NCBI GenBank assembly: GCA_964517135.1
Contig: CAZFBA010000023.1
Span: forward strand, 1-62,895
Source of the DNA: CAZFBA01 sp964517135
GTDB taxonomy: Bacteria; Cyanobacteriota; Vampirovibrionia; JBFMGH01
Reading direction: 5' to 3'
Length of the DNA: 62,895 nt
Shown: positions 41,039 through 50,366 of the stretch, in pieces
Numbering within the stretch: position 1 is the stretch's first letter
Layout of the letters: every line of letters begins with the position of its first letter
Notes under the pieces: model-generated
Told to the model about the DNA's origin: nothing
Seen by the model: only the letters and a program-made list of their open reading frames with translations
Databases searched by the model: none
Position numbers and translations under genes: made by a program

Positions 41039-42519
41039 TGGTAGAAAAACAAATAAGAATGAATATAATTGATAGATTTATCAGTTATTTTAATCCCCGT
41101 CAAGGTTATGATCGTTTAGCCTGGAGACAAGCATTAAGGGGTTATGATGCTGGTGGTTTTGATCGTATAAATTCCTCATGGAATCCTGTTAATGGTACGG
41201 CTGAACAAATAAATCAAGCTCAAAGAGGTGTTTTAAGGGCTAGAGCTAGAGATTTAGAGCGTAATAGTGATATTGCAGAAGCATTGGTAAGCCCTTTTGA
41301 GCGTAATGTTGTTGGAACTGGAATAAAATTACAGTCTAAAATACTTACTAACAACAAAATAGAGGATGATAATTTAAATACACTTATAGAAACAGAGTTT
41401 GAGGAATGGTCTAAGCCTCAAAATTGTGACATAACAAAACAACAAAGTTTTTCTGAGCTTCAAGCTCTGACCATAAGGCGTTTAATGGTCGATGGTGGTA
41501 TTATTTTTATCAAAAATTATATAAAGGATAAAAATAGAAATTATTCTTTTGTGCTTCAAGCAAGAGAAGTAGATGATCTTGATAGCTCATATTACCAGTG
41601 CAGGCTTAAAAATGGCAATAAAGTTGTTAATGGTATAGAATTAAACTCTTATAACGAACCTATCGCTTATTATTTAAAAATAAGAACTGTAGATGGATTT
41701 GAAAACGGTAAAAGTGAAAGAATACCTGCTGATAGGGTAATTTTTCTGTATAAAAAAACACGACCTACTCAAGTTAGAGAGGTATCAAACCTGGCTATTG
41801 CTGCTGAAAGAGTAAGAGATGTCAATGAATTTAATGAAGCTGTTTCAGTTAAAGAAAGAATTCTAGCCTGCTTTAGTATTTTTATTAAAAAACACACTCC
41901 TACCGCTCTAACACCTGGTTATCGTTCACAAAATAAAGATTCTCAAAGTGGTTATACTCAGAAAAATATTGCACCTGGAATGATTACAGAACTTCATCCA
42001 GGTGATAGCGTTGAGGTGGCAAATCCACAAGGGCAATCAAGTAATGCAAAAGAATTTATTCAAACGCAGCAAAGACTTGCAGGAGCAGGACAAGGATTAA
42101 GTTATGAGTCTGTTAGCAGAGATATGAGCCAGGTTAATTATTCAAGTGCCCGGCAAGGATTACTTGAAGACCAGAAAACTTATAAAATGTGGCAAAAATT
42201 TATTATTGAACACTTTAATATACCTGTTTATGAAACCTTTATGGAATCTCTTTACCTCTCAGGAAAGCTTAAAGTAAATGATTTCTTCAATAATAAGCAG
42301 AAATATTTAAGACATGTCTGGATACCTCCAGGATGGTCCTGGATTGATCCAATGAAAGAAATTACTGCAAATCAAAGAGCTTTAGAATCTAATCAGGTAA
42401 CACTTGCTCAATTATGTGCAGAACGAGGGGAAGATTGGCGTGATGTTCTGGTTCAAAGAGCAAAAGAAAAGGAATTGGAAGAAAAATTGTTAGCAAAGTT
42501 AAATATGGAGGCTAGTTAA
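41038..42519 (+). CDS. Portal protein (lambda gpB family)
   Basis: 493 residues. The dodecameric portal at the capsid vertex. Conserved features are NQAQRGVLRARARDLERNSD near 58, VGTGIKLQSK, LTIRRLMVDGGIIFIKNYI and the late ADRVIFLYKKTRPTQVREVS, GQGLSYESVSRDMSQVNYSS and WIPPGWSWIDPMKEI. Its length is typical. It lies directly upstream of the protease-capsid gene with 2 bp between. Confidence 0.93.
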   Translation: MVEKQIRMNIIDRFISYFNPRQGYDRLAWRQALRGYDAGGFDRINSSWNPVNGTAEQINQAQRGVLRARARDLERNSDIAEALVSPFERNVVGTGIKLQSKILTNNKIEDDNLNTLIETEFEEWSKPQNCDITKQQSFSELQALTIRRLMVDGGIIFIKNYIKDKNRNYSFVLQAREVDDLDSSYYQCRLKNGNKVVNGIELNSYNEPIAYYLKIRTVDGFENGKSERIPADRVIFLYKKTRPTQVREVSNLAIAAERVRDVNEFNEAVSVKERILACFSIFIKKHTPTALTPGYRSQNKDSQSGYTQKNIAPGMITELHPGDSVEVANPQGQSSNAKEFIQTQQRLAGAGQGLSYESVSRDMSQVNYSSARQGLLEDQKTYKMWQKFIIEHFNIPVYETFMESLYLSGKLKVNDFFNNKQKYLRHVWIPPGWSWIDPMKEITANQRALESNQVTLAQLCAERGEDWRDVLVQRAKEKELEEKLLAKLNMEAS

Positions 42520-42521
42520 AG

Positions 42522-44477
42522 ATGACCAAAGGGCAAAAGCCAAAGATAGGGGCAAAGAATAGGAGTACTTTTGCCCTGGCCGTAAGAGAAGTTAACCAGG
42601 AAGATAGGCGGGTTAAAGTTTCTTTTTCTTCTGAAATTGCAGTTTTTCGCTGGTATGGGATTGAATACTTACAACATGATCTAGATAGTGTTGATTTAGA
42701 AAGAATTAACGATATAGGGGTTAGTTTATTCAATCATCAAAGAGATTATGTATTAGGCAGGATAGAAAACGCCTACTTAGAAGAAAAAGAGAAGAGATGT
42801 TATTGTGATATTGTCTTTGATGATGATCCTGAAGCCGAAAAGATTTTTACAAAAGTCAATAATGGGACGCTAAAAGGTGTATCAGTAGGATATATGATAC
42901 ATGCAATAGAAGAGGTTTCAGCTGGAAAAACTTCCAGTAATGGGCGTTTTGAAGGACCTTGCGAAGTTGTTACCAGGTGGGAACCTATGGAAGTATCTGT
43001 TGTATCTGTACCTGCTGATGATTCTGTAGGAATTGGCCGGGATATTGAAGGGCTGATTGAAAAAAAGGTTGATAGTTATATACAGGAAGGATTAGAGAAA
43101 ATGGGTGAAAAAGACAGACAACAAGGGCAACAACAAGTAAAAACAGAACAGAAACCAAATAACCAAGAGGATAATAGAAATCTTGAGACTGAGAGAGAAG
43201 AGGCTATTAAGAAAGAAAGACAAAGAGTCTCAGAGATTAATTCTATTTGCAGGGAATTTGATATGAGTCCTGATGATTTTGTTAATAACGGCAATAGTGT
43301 TGATGAAGTAAGGGAAGCAGTTCTTAGCAAATTAAAAGCTGAAAGAAAACCTTTAGAAGCTTCGGTAGGTGAAGATGTAAGGGTTACTTCTGATGAAGTC
43401 GATAAAATCAGAGAAGCTGCCTCAGATGCTATTATTATGCGTGGTGGAATAAGAATTGAAAAGCCTGCTGATGGTGCTATGGACTTTAGAGGAATGAAAT
43501 TAAGAGATTTAGCTATTGAATGCCTTGAAAGATTAGGCGTCAGAAATGCTCATAGGCTTTCTGATACTGAATTATTTAAAAGAGCATTAACTCCTGATTC
43601 TCAGTTTAGTTCAATTCTCAGTTCTAGTGTCAATAAATCAATGAGTCAGGCATATAGAACGGCTAGAACTACTTATAAAGCATGGGTAGGGAAGGGTAGT
43701 AATACTGACTTTAAAACGGCTACTCATTATAGAATATCTGAAGCTGGTGATTTAGAAAGAGTCTACCAGAATGGGGAAATCAAATTTGATCAAGTCCAGG
43801 ATGAAGGCGTATCCAAAAAAGTATGTACATATGCCAGAATGTGGGGATTTACCCGTGAAGCTATGATCAATGATGATCTTTCTGTACTCACTAAAATGCC
43901 AGCAGCATACGTAAGAGCTGCAGAGCGTGGAATAAATAAAGCTGTATATGCAATTTTGGGTGGAAATCCTAAAATTTACGATGGTATAGACTTATTCCAT
44001 ACCGCTTCACACAAAAATTTGGCTTCAAGCGGTAGTGCTCCTTCTGTAACTGCTTTTGATAAAGGCGAGCAAGCCATGAGAAAGCAGAAAAACCAGCGTG
44101 AGAAGGAAACTTTAAATATAGCGCCAAGATTTGTACTTTCTCCAGCATCATTAGGATTAACTATTAAACAAATTATTAGGTCTACTGCTGATCCAGCAGG
44201 TGATCATGCAGGTGTAGCCAACGTTTATGAAAATGGATTAGAACCAGTTATTGATGCTGAACTGGATAATTACAGTTCAATAGCCTGGTATTTAGCTGCT
44301 GATCCTGATGAAGCTGAAACAATTGAAGTCACTTATTTGAATGGTCAGGAAGAACCAATTCTGGAAAGTCAAGTTGGATTTGAATTCCTTGGAATATTAT
44401 TCCGGATAATTGCAGATTATGGTGTTACCGCTTTAGATTATAGAGCTATGTACAAAGATCCTGGTTCTTCTGAATAA
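42522..44477 (+). CDS. Prohead protease fused to major capsid protein
   Basis: 651 residues. Residues 10-185 are an S78-type prohead serine protease with the catalytic His in SLFNHQRDYVLG and Ser in GTLKGVSVGY. A charged coiled-coil linker (185-300) probably acts as a built-in scaffold. The C-terminal half, from about 310, is a Mu gpT-like/HK97-fold major capsid protein (AYRTARTTYKAWVGKGSNTD, GFTREAMINDDLS, ERGINKAVYAILGGNP). The protease is expected to release the capsid domain during maturation. Such fusions occur in several siphoviruses. Confidence 0.88.
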   Translation: MTKGQKPKIGAKNRSTFALAVREVNQEDRRVKVSFSSEIAVFRWYGIEYLQHDLDSVDLERINDIGVSLFNHQRDYVLGRIENAYLEEKEKRCYCDIVFDDDPEAEKIFTKVNNGTLKGVSVGYMIHAIEEVSAGKTSSNGRFEGPCEVVTRWEPMEVSVVSVPADDSVGIGRDIEGLIEKKVDSYIQEGLEKMGEKDRQQGQQQVKTEQKPNNQEDNRNLETEREEAIKKERQRVSEINSICREFDMSPDDFVNNGNSVDEVREAVLSKLKAERKPLEASVGEDVRVTSDEVDKIREAASDAIIMRGGIRIEKPADGAMDFRGMKLRDLAIECLERLGVRNAHRLSDTELFKRALTPDSQFSSILSSSVNKSMSQAYRTARTTYKAWVGKGSNTDFKTATHYRISEAGDLERVYQNGEIKFDQVQDEGVSKKVCTYARMWGFTREAMINDDLSVLTKMPAAYVRAAERGINKAVYAILGGNPKIYDGIDLFHTASHKNLASSGSAPSVTAFDKGEQAMRKQKNQREKETLNIAPRFVLSPASLGLTIKQIIRSTADPAGDHAGVANVYENGLEPVIDAELDNYSSIAWYLAADPDEAETIEVTYLNGQEEPILESQVGFEFLGILFRIIADYGVTALDYRAMYKDPGSSE

Positions 44478-44500
44478 ATTAGATCCTCATACCCCTTAGA

Positions 44501-44535
44501 TATCCCTGGGAGTTTTCAATAAACTTCCAGGGATA
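44501..44535 (+). other. 15-bp hairpin between capsid and decoration genes
   Basis: TATCCCTGGGAGTTT - TCAAT - AAACTTCCAGGGATA, one G-T pair, 23 bp after the capsid stop codon. No T-run follows. An RNA stabiliser for the abundant capsid message is plausible. Confidence 0.6.
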
Positions 44536-44598
44536 AATTTATAAAAGGTTCAAAATACAAGTTATTAGGTTAATACAGTTAATAGAAGGGATAAAACT

Positions 44599-45351
44599 AT
44601 GGCAATTGCACAATTTAAACAAAATGGTAGAACAATCGATTATGCAAACAGTAGTGGTTCAACAATTGATTATGGTGAAGTAACAGTAATTAATGATTTT
44701 ATTGGTATTGCTGGAGAAGACATTTTAAATGGTGCAACTGGTTCTATGCATCTTGAAGGTGTTTTTGAGATTCCAGCAGCTTCAGGAGATACCTTCAGTG
44801 CTGGTGATCCTGTATATTGGAATGCATCAACAGAGCAAATTACTGCTACTCCTGGTACAAATGCTTATGCTGGAATAGTAACACAAGAAAAAACTAGTGG
44901 TCAAGAAGTTGCAGAAGTTAAAATTGGACGTGTTCCTGAATCAGTGAAGGCAGAAGGTGGCAAGCTTATTAGTAAAGCTTATTCTGAAATTACTTTAGGA
45001 CCCCCAACAGGAACCACTCAAACGGCTACTGTACAAATTAAAGATATTAAAAATGCAAATATTGAGGAAATCAGAAAACTGAGAGCTTATATGGCTGATG
45101 GCAGCGATGACACAGGCGCAACAAAATCAACAACTGGTGCAAATACAAGTGCTGGAGTGACAACAGGAACAGAATTGTTAGAAAATGCAGCAAAACTTGA
45201 CTGGGATGTTGAGACTGATGCTTCTGGTCAAGTTGTCTTTACTTTCGACAATGATGGTGGCGGTGGTGCTTATACTGATCGCCTTGTTGTTGTAATTCCT
45301 CATACAGGAGAACTTCTTGTTTCTGATCAGTTAAATGTTGCTGCTGCATAG
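44599..45351 (+). CDS. DUF2190-type capsid decoration protein
   Basis: 250 residues. Residues 1-120 match the DUF2190 family (FIGIAGEDILNGATGSMHLE, DTFSAGDPVYWNASTEQITA), small beta proteins that often follow the capsid gene. The C-terminal half is Thr/Gly-rich with a beta-like end (YTDRLVVVIPHTGELLV). It probably coats the capsid surface. A GAAGGGAT ribosome site lies upstream. Confidence 0.8.
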   Translation: MAIAQFKQNGRTIDYANSSGSTIDYGEVTVINDFIGIAGEDILNGATGSMHLEGVFEIPAASGDTFSAGDPVYWNASTEQITATPGTNAYAGIVTQEKTSGQEVAEVKIGRVPESVKAEGGKLISKAYSEITLGPPTGTTQTATVQIKDIKNANIEEIRKLRAYMADGSDDTGATKSTTGANTSAGVTTGTELLENAAKLDWDVETDASGQVVFTFDNDGGGGAYTDRLVVVIPHTGELLVSDQLNVAAA

Positions 45352-45356
45352 GTATA

Positions 45357-45995
45357 ATGAACTTTAAAGATCAATTAATAGAAGATTTAGGCGTGTTCCT
45401 GGACTTAGAAGAGTTCGGGAACACGCATAATTTCAATGGTAATGATATTGTTGCCATTGTTGATAATGATATGTTGGAGCAAAAAGCAGCAACAAAAGGT
45501 GTTTATGTTGGTGATTTGCTGTTTTTTGCTAAAACAGAAGATTTAATTTCTTTGCCTGAAGCAGGTAATTATGATCAGATAGTAACTTTTGACAATAAAG
45601 AGTATAAAATAGCTAGTATTAAAGAAGAATTAGGGATGACAGAAGTTATTTTAACTTCACAAAAGGGCTTAAGAGTCATTGTAAGATACAGACCTAAGAA
45701 GGCAGTAGATCAGCAATCATTATATGGTATGCCAGGTTACAAAGTACCCTGGACTGAAGCTAATATCATTACTCCTGATCCACTTTATGAAGAAATTAGC
45801 AATACTTTTAATCTTGATGGTATTGGTATTATTCAACAAGGAAGTATTTTATTACAGATAAATAAACCTCTCTTTACTAAAGAAGAATTAGAAAGCTATG
45901 AATACCTTGTTAACAGTATTGAATATACTTTAGTTGGTGGTCAGGTTATAGAGAAAGAATTTTATTGGAATTTATACCTTAAAAGGAAGTTGTAG
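45357..45995 (+). CDS. Head-tail connector, FII-like N-terminus
   Basis: 212 residues. The N-terminal 110 resemble lambda gpFII-type connectors (DLGVFLDLEEFGNTHNFNGN, AIVDNDMLE, TFDNKEYKIASIKEE). A second domain of about 90 residues follows. Position between the decoration protein and the HK97 gp10-like gene supports head completion. A hairpin lies in the early coding part. Confidence 0.65.
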   Translation: MNFKDQLIEDLGVFLDLEEFGNTHNFNGNDIVAIVDNDMLEQKAATKGVYVGDLLFFAKTEDLISLPEAGNYDQIVTFDNKEYKIASIKEELGMTEVILTSQKGLRVIVRYRPKKAVDQQSLYGMPGYKVPWTEANIITPDPLYEEISNTFNLDGIGIIQQGSILLQINKPLFTKEELESYEYLVNSIEYTLVGGQVIEKEFYWNLYLKRKL

Positions 45996-46432
45996 TGATA
46001 AATTTAGAGGTTGAAGGTTTGAAATCATTTGAAAAACTTCTTAAGGATCATTCAAATGAAAATCTTGAGGGGTTAAAAGTGGTGATATATAACAATACCC
46101 CTTATGCAGATATCCTGGAATATGGATCAATACCAGGACAACAACCCTGGCCAAGTCCTGGCAAAAAAACTGAGTTGAGGGCGGATGTATTTGCTGGTCC
46201 TGTTCGTGTGGTGTCAATTCAGGGATTTGCTATGATACGAAAATCACTTGCTGAAGCTAAGAAAACCTTAATTGAAGAATTAAAATCTTTTGATCTTAGT
46301 AAAGAAATAAGACCGCAACTTGGAAAAGCAATGAATAAAGCTGGTATTGAATGGGAATATGATGCTAAATTTCTTACTCCTGAAGACTCAGGGGAAGCAA
46401 AAGAAGGTTGGAAAATAGTACTTATAAATTAA
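45995..46432 (+). CDS. HK97 gp10-like/minor tail protein Z-like
   Basis: 145 residues. The arrangement of NNTPYADILEYGSIPGQQPW followed by a helical middle and FLTPEDSGEAKEGWKIVL is that of HK97 gp10/lambda Z tail-completion proteins. It uses a GTG start that overlaps the previous stop by one base. Confidence 0.75.
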   Translation: MINLEVEGLKSFEKLLKDHSNENLEGLKVVIYNNTPYADILEYGSIPGQQPWPSPGKKTELRADVFAGPVRVVSIQGFAMIRKSLAEAKKTLIEELKSFDLSKEIRPQLGKAMNKAGIEWEYDAKFLTPEDSGEAKEGWKIVLIN

Positions 46433-46434
46433 CT

Positions 46435-46875
46435 ATGTATACAGATGATGCAATAAATAGCTTTAATAAGTATGTAAGCGAAAACATACTTCCACAGTTA
46501 CCTTACAATGCAAGTTTATATACTTACAAGGTTGATGATCCTATTTATCCAGCTATTTTTGTAACGTATCCTTTTGTTAAAGATTCTAATAATAGTTACT
46601 TGGAGAATGTATTTTGTCAAATTGAAATTATGACAAATAATCATGATAGAAGAACCGTAGGAAGACTTACAGATTCTTTTAGAAGGCTTTTAAATTTATC
46701 TAATTCATTTAAATATATAGCAAATTATAACTTTGATAATATTAATTCTCCTGTAGAAAATGGCTTTTTGTTAATTAGTGAAGCTGGAAAACCCCGTGAA
46801 AGAAATGATTTGTATGATCAAGGGATTGAAATAAGAATATTTGAGTTGTATTTAAGTTATAAAGATAGGAGTTAA
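46435..46875 (+). CDS. Tail terminator protein (lambda gpU-like)
   Basis: 146 residues from the ATG at 46435, two bases after the preceding stop; a TTG at 46408 is an alternative. It starts with a helix (DAINSFNKYVSENI), then beta strands (YPAIFVTYPFV, NVFCQIEIMTNN), as in gpU-type proteins that cap the tail tube. Gene order supports this more than sequence does. Confidence 0.65.
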   Translation: MYTDDAINSFNKYVSENILPQLPYNASLYTYKVDDPIYPAIFVTYPFVKDSNNSYLENVFCQIEIMTNNHDRRTVGRLTDSFRRLLNLSNSFKYIANYNFDNINSPVENGFLLISEAGKPRERNDLYDQGIEIRIFELYLSYKDRS

Positions 46876-46881
46876 TAAGTT

Positions 46882-47349
46882 ATGGGTATTAATGTACAGC
46901 AAATAGTTGGTGGACCTGCAGCATTAACATTCAATTCTGTGGATTTAGGGTCTACAATTGGCGGTGTTGTTATTAAATGGAATAATGAACATAATAAAGT
47001 AATGGTTGATCAAAGCACTATGCCTGTAAAAAAGCTGGCTAAACTTAAAGAAGCGAGTGTTGAATTTGTGCTTGCAGAAGCTAGTGATGCTAATTTACAG
47101 CTTGCTTTAGGTAGTTCAACAACTGGTTTCGGTGGTAATAATGCTACCCCTGAACATGCTTTGGGTGTTGCTGGTCCTGGTCCAAATGGTGGAAACAGAG
47201 ATTTCACTTTCCACAAAGCTAGTGTGGAAGGTTCATCTGAATATAAAAATGAACGTGGTGAGGTTGTAGGTTTAAAAGTAGTCATGGAATGTGTAGCAGA
47301 CCTTACCAAAAACAATGATGAACAGCTTTTTACATGGGTTAGTACATAA
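46882..47349 (+). CDS. Major tail tube protein
   Basis: 155 residues, mostly beta. VDLGSTIGGVVIKWNNEHNK, VEFVLAEASDANLQLALG and the conserved late RGEVVGLKVVMECVAD are typical of siphovirus tail-tube subunits. It is directly followed by the tail assembly chaperone pair and the tape measure, the standard order. Confidence 0.8.
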   Translation: MGINVQQIVGGPAALTFNSVDLGSTIGGVVIKWNNEHNKVMVDQSTMPVKKLAKLKEASVEFVLAEASDANLQLALGSSTTGFGGNNATPEHALGVAGPGPNGGNRDFTFHKASVEGSSEYKNERGEVVGLKVVMECVADLTKNNDEQLFTWVST

Positions 47350-47371
47350 AATTTCTTGAGGTAACTAAATT

Positions 47372-47842
47372 ATGGCAATGGAATTTAAGTATAAGTTTGA
47401 TTTGAGCGATTTTTATAGTTTGGTTGAGCTCATAGAAAAGATCCGGCCAGATATAGCCAATGATCTTAATGAGATTGCAGCAATTAAAGCAAATACTGAA
47501 CTAAGTGAAACAGAGAAAAACGTAAAGCTAGCTAATAAAGCTACTGAGGCAATATTTAAAGCTATTATTAAATCTAGAGAATCAGTATTTGAATTGCTTG
47601 CATCAACAACAAACAAAAGTATTGAAGATATTAAAGCGCTTTCAATGCCTGATGCTATTAAGTGTATGACAGGATTAATTAATTATATTCCCTGGTCTGA
47701 ATGCCTGGGGGAGTTGAAAGCAATAATTCCGGAAAGCTGGATAATAAAAATCAGGTCTGTAATTCAACAGATACAAATAAAAGCTCAACAGATGGAGCAG
47801 GACTTAAAGAACTCAGAAAACAATTCTTCAGAGTCGTTCTAA
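47372..47842 (+). CDS. Tail assembly chaperone (lambda G-like)
   Basis: 156 residues, helical (EIAAIKANTELSETEKNVKL, FELLASTTNKSIEDIKALSM). It lies between tail tube and tape measure. The gene ends in a 140-bp overlap with a -1 frame that stays open to the tape measure, so most ribosomes should make this short protein and some the extended one. Chaperones of this type coat the tape measure during tail assembly. Confidence 0.82.
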   Translation: MAMEFKYKFDLSDFYSLVELIEKIRPDIANDLNEIAAIKANTELSETEKNVKLANKATEAIFKAIIKSRESVFELLASTTNKSIEDIKALSMPDAIKCMTGLINYIPWSECLGELKAIIPESWIIKIRSVIQQIQIKAQQMEQDLKNSENNSSESF

Positions 47843-48045
47843 AGCTATCTGAGGCAATGAATACTTCAGCCCTGGAGATCTGGAATTTAGATATTTATGA
47901 TTTTTTCACTTACCTGGATGTATTGAAAGAAGAATCAGAAGCAAAATCCCGCGAAAGCCTATCTGAAGAAGATAAAATTCTACTTGGTTATGAAAATAAA
48001 ATCGCTTCAGATAAAGATATTAAAGAAATGCTAGGTAATTATTAG
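47701..48045 (+). CDS. -1 frameshift extension of tail chaperone (lambda GT-like)
   Basis: The frame opens at 47701, right after a TGA, and ends at the tape measure start. Coding character begins at about 47810 (ELRKQFFRVVLKLSEAMNTS, LDIYDFFTYLDVLKEE). Candidate slip points in the overlap are C-TTA-AAG at 47803-47809 and a G5 run at 47707-47711. The ATG at 47701 has no ribosome site, so the fusion is the likely product. Confidence 0.75.
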   Translation: MPGGVESNNSGKLDNKNQVCNSTDTNKSSTDGAGLKELRKQFFRVVLKLSEAMNTSALEIWNLDIYDFFTYLDVLKEESEAKSRESLSEEDKILLGYENKIASDKDIKEMLGNY

Positions 48046-50360
48046 TGAGTGAAGCAACAGCAACATTAAAAGCATTATTAACCGCCGATACTACTGATTT
48101 TATCGGCGGTTTTGATAAAGCTTTAAATAAATTGGTAGATTTTGGTGGCGGTATTAGTACCGTTACAGATGCCATAACGCATTTAAGGACTACTTTTGTA
48201 GCTGAATTGGCTGCAATAACAGCGGCTTTCGCTGCAACAACTTACCATGCATCAGGCCTGGAAAAAGAAATTTTAGACGTTACAACCCTTGTAGATACGT
48301 CTAAAGACAGTTATAAAGAGTTTAATGATAATATTTTACGCGCCGGGGCCATCTTGAAACAAAATCCGGCACCCCTGGCCGCGGCTGAGTATCAAGTATT
48401 ATCGGCTGGTATAGATGACGTTAACGAGTCTTTTGAGGTATTAATAACTTCAGGGAAAATGGCTAAAGCCGGAAAGGGTACAACTTTCGAGGCGGTGGAC
48501 CTGCTTACTACGGCTATTAACAGTTATGGCAAAGAAGTAAGTGACGTTCTTGAGTTATCAGACCAATTTATACGAACGGTTCAGCTAGGCAAAACGACAA
48601 TTGGAGAGCAGGCCGCTTCTTTTGGGCGTGTCGGCAAGTTTGCGAAAGAGGCAGGCATGGAGCTTGTTGAGCTTAATGCAACTACCGCAACACTTACTAA
48701 AAATGGTATTGCTACTGCTGAAGCTCATACAGCAATAAGAGGTGTATTGCAGTCTGTTATCAAACCAACAAAGCAGGCTAAAGACCTGGCCAAAGAATTA
48801 GGGATTGAGTTTTCAACTACTGCTTTGAAGTCAAAGGGCTTTTTGTCTTTTCTTGAAGATATTAAAAATAAAACAAATAATAATTCTGAAGCACTATCAA
48901 CGCTTTTTGGTAATGTTCAGGGATTAACAGCGGTTTTATCACTGAGTGGAAAAACACTTAAAGATTATGTTGAAATCCTGGATGATTTAAAAAATTCAGC
49001 CGGCGAAACCGAAAAAGCTTTTCAAAAGACATTGCAACCTATTAAAGTCTTTTTGGCTAACCTGAAACTGATTAGTTTAGAAATTGGAACACGTTTATTA
49101 CCTCTCCTAAATGGTGTTTTAACTCCTATAAACAACTTACTTGATGTATTATTGAAAGCTCCAGCAGCGTTAAAAGATACTGCTATGTGGGTAGGCATTA
49201 TTGCTGCTGTTTTAATGCCTTTTAGGTACATATTACTTATACTAGGTACATTTGGAACACGTTTAGCTGCTATAATACCGGGGATTTTGGCAGCGATCAG
49301 GTGGGTAATACCATGGCTATTAAGGGCAATACCCCTTGTCGCTAGATTCATAGGCCTAACAAATCCTATTGGATGGGCTATTCTAGGTATTATTCTACTT
49401 GTACAAGCGTTAAGACATAATATTTTTGGGCTTGTAACCGCTGTAAAAGAGATATGGGAAGCCGGTACAAAGGCAACAAATGAAATCTGGAATGCTATAT
49501 TCCCGTTAAATGATAGTATTCAGACAGTCAAAGAAACCCTGGCTATTGCCTGGAGTGAGGGAAAAGTTATACTCAGGGCTATTGTTGAAGTTTTAAAAGA
49601 TTATGTAGCCCAGGCTGTTGAAGACATAAAAGAATTAATCGTTAGAACTAAAATAATTATCATTGCAGCAATTAGGTTTATAAAACAGGAAGTTATAAAG
49701 CTAAAAGATACAATATTAAAGGCGCTTAATTCTATATCAATAGGTATAAATGTTGCAAAACGATTCTTTATACAAACGTTTAGTGCAATAATTGGCTATG
49801 GTGGGCTTGTCAAGAAAGTTATTGAAGAGATCAGAAAAGAGCTTAATTTACTCATTAAATCATTAATGGTTGCTATGCAATTGCTTAAAAATCACCCTAT
49901 GTTTGGTTGGATGGCTAAGGGCGCGCTATTTATTGGTGATGTTATTAAAAAATATCAAGAGCTGAAAAAAGAAATAGAAGCCCAGGTGGAAGCTCAAAAA
50001 GAAACAGAAGACAACCAAAATGATATAAATGATGCCCTGGATGGTACAGCAGATAGACTTAAACAAAATTCACGTTTTTGGATGAATTGGGCTAGAGAAA
50101 TAAATGAGGGGCTTAAAAACAGAGCCAGACGCTTAAATGAGTTGACTCAAAAGCAACCTAATTACGGTGGAACCCTTATGGGTGGCGTTGCAAGCAATAG
50201 ATCTTCTGGTTTGTACAGTAGATCAACTACTTATCATTTTGAGCTTGATGGTGAGCATTATATATTGCCTGGTCCTGAAGAAGGTTTTACTGATTTTGAA
50301 CGCAGACAGGCTAATAAAATGGCTGAAGAGCTACATAGAAGGCGTAAAAGGAAAAGATAG
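48045..50360 (+). CDS. Tail tape measure protein
   Basis: 771 residues, with a GTG start overlapping the previous stop. The N-terminal TP901-type region (ATTYHASGLEKEILDVTTLV, GTTFEAVDLLTTAINSYGKE, GIATAEAHTAIRGVLQS) is followed by hydrophobic segments at about 385-475 (IIAAVLMPFRYILLILGTFG, PIGWAILGIILLV) and charged coiled coils to the end. The length sets tail length, which should be on the short side for a siphovirus. Confidence 0.92.
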   Translation: MSEATATLKALLTADTTDFIGGFDKALNKLVDFGGGISTVTDAITHLRTTFVAELAAITAAFAATTYHASGLEKEILDVTTLVDTSKDSYKEFNDNILRAGAILKQNPAPLAAAEYQVLSAGIDDVNESFEVLITSGKMAKAGKGTTFEAVDLLTTAINSYGKEVSDVLELSDQFIRTVQLGKTTIGEQAASFGRVGKFAKEAGMELVELNATTATLTKNGIATAEAHTAIRGVLQSVIKPTKQAKDLAKELGIEFSTTALKSKGFLSFLEDIKNKTNNNSEALSTLFGNVQGLTAVLSLSGKTLKDYVEILDDLKNSAGETEKAFQKTLQPIKVFLANLKLISLEIGTRLLPLLNGVLTPINNLLDVLLKAPAALKDTAMWVGIIAAVLMPFRYILLILGTFGTRLAAIIPGILAAIRWVIPWLLRAIPLVARFIGLTNPIGWAILGIILLVQALRHNIFGLVTAVKEIWEAGTKATNEIWNAIFPLNDSIQTVKETLAIAWSEGKVILRAIVEVLKDYVAQAVEDIKELIVRTKIIIIAAIRFIKQEVIKLKDTILKALNSISIGINVAKRFFIQTFSAIIGYGGLVKKVIEEIRKELNLLIKSLMVAMQLLKNHPMFGWMAKGALFIGDVIKKYQELKKEIEAQVEAQKETEDNQNDINDALDGTADRLKQNSRFWMNWAREINEGLKNRARRLNELTQKQPNYGGTLMGGVASNRSSGLYSRSTTYHFELDGEHYILPGPEEGFTDFERRQANKMAEELHRRRKRKR

Positions 50361-50366
50361 GCAAAT

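Noticed and set aside
43076..43330. Minus-strand Ser/Leu-rich open frame within the capsid fusion
   Set aside because: Shadow of the charged linker of the protease-capsid gene.
45391..45426. GCGTGTTCC/GGAACACGC hairpin inside the connector gene
   Set aside because: It lies within well-supported coding sequence and has no T-run; coincidence or local codon choice cannot be excluded, so it is not annotated.
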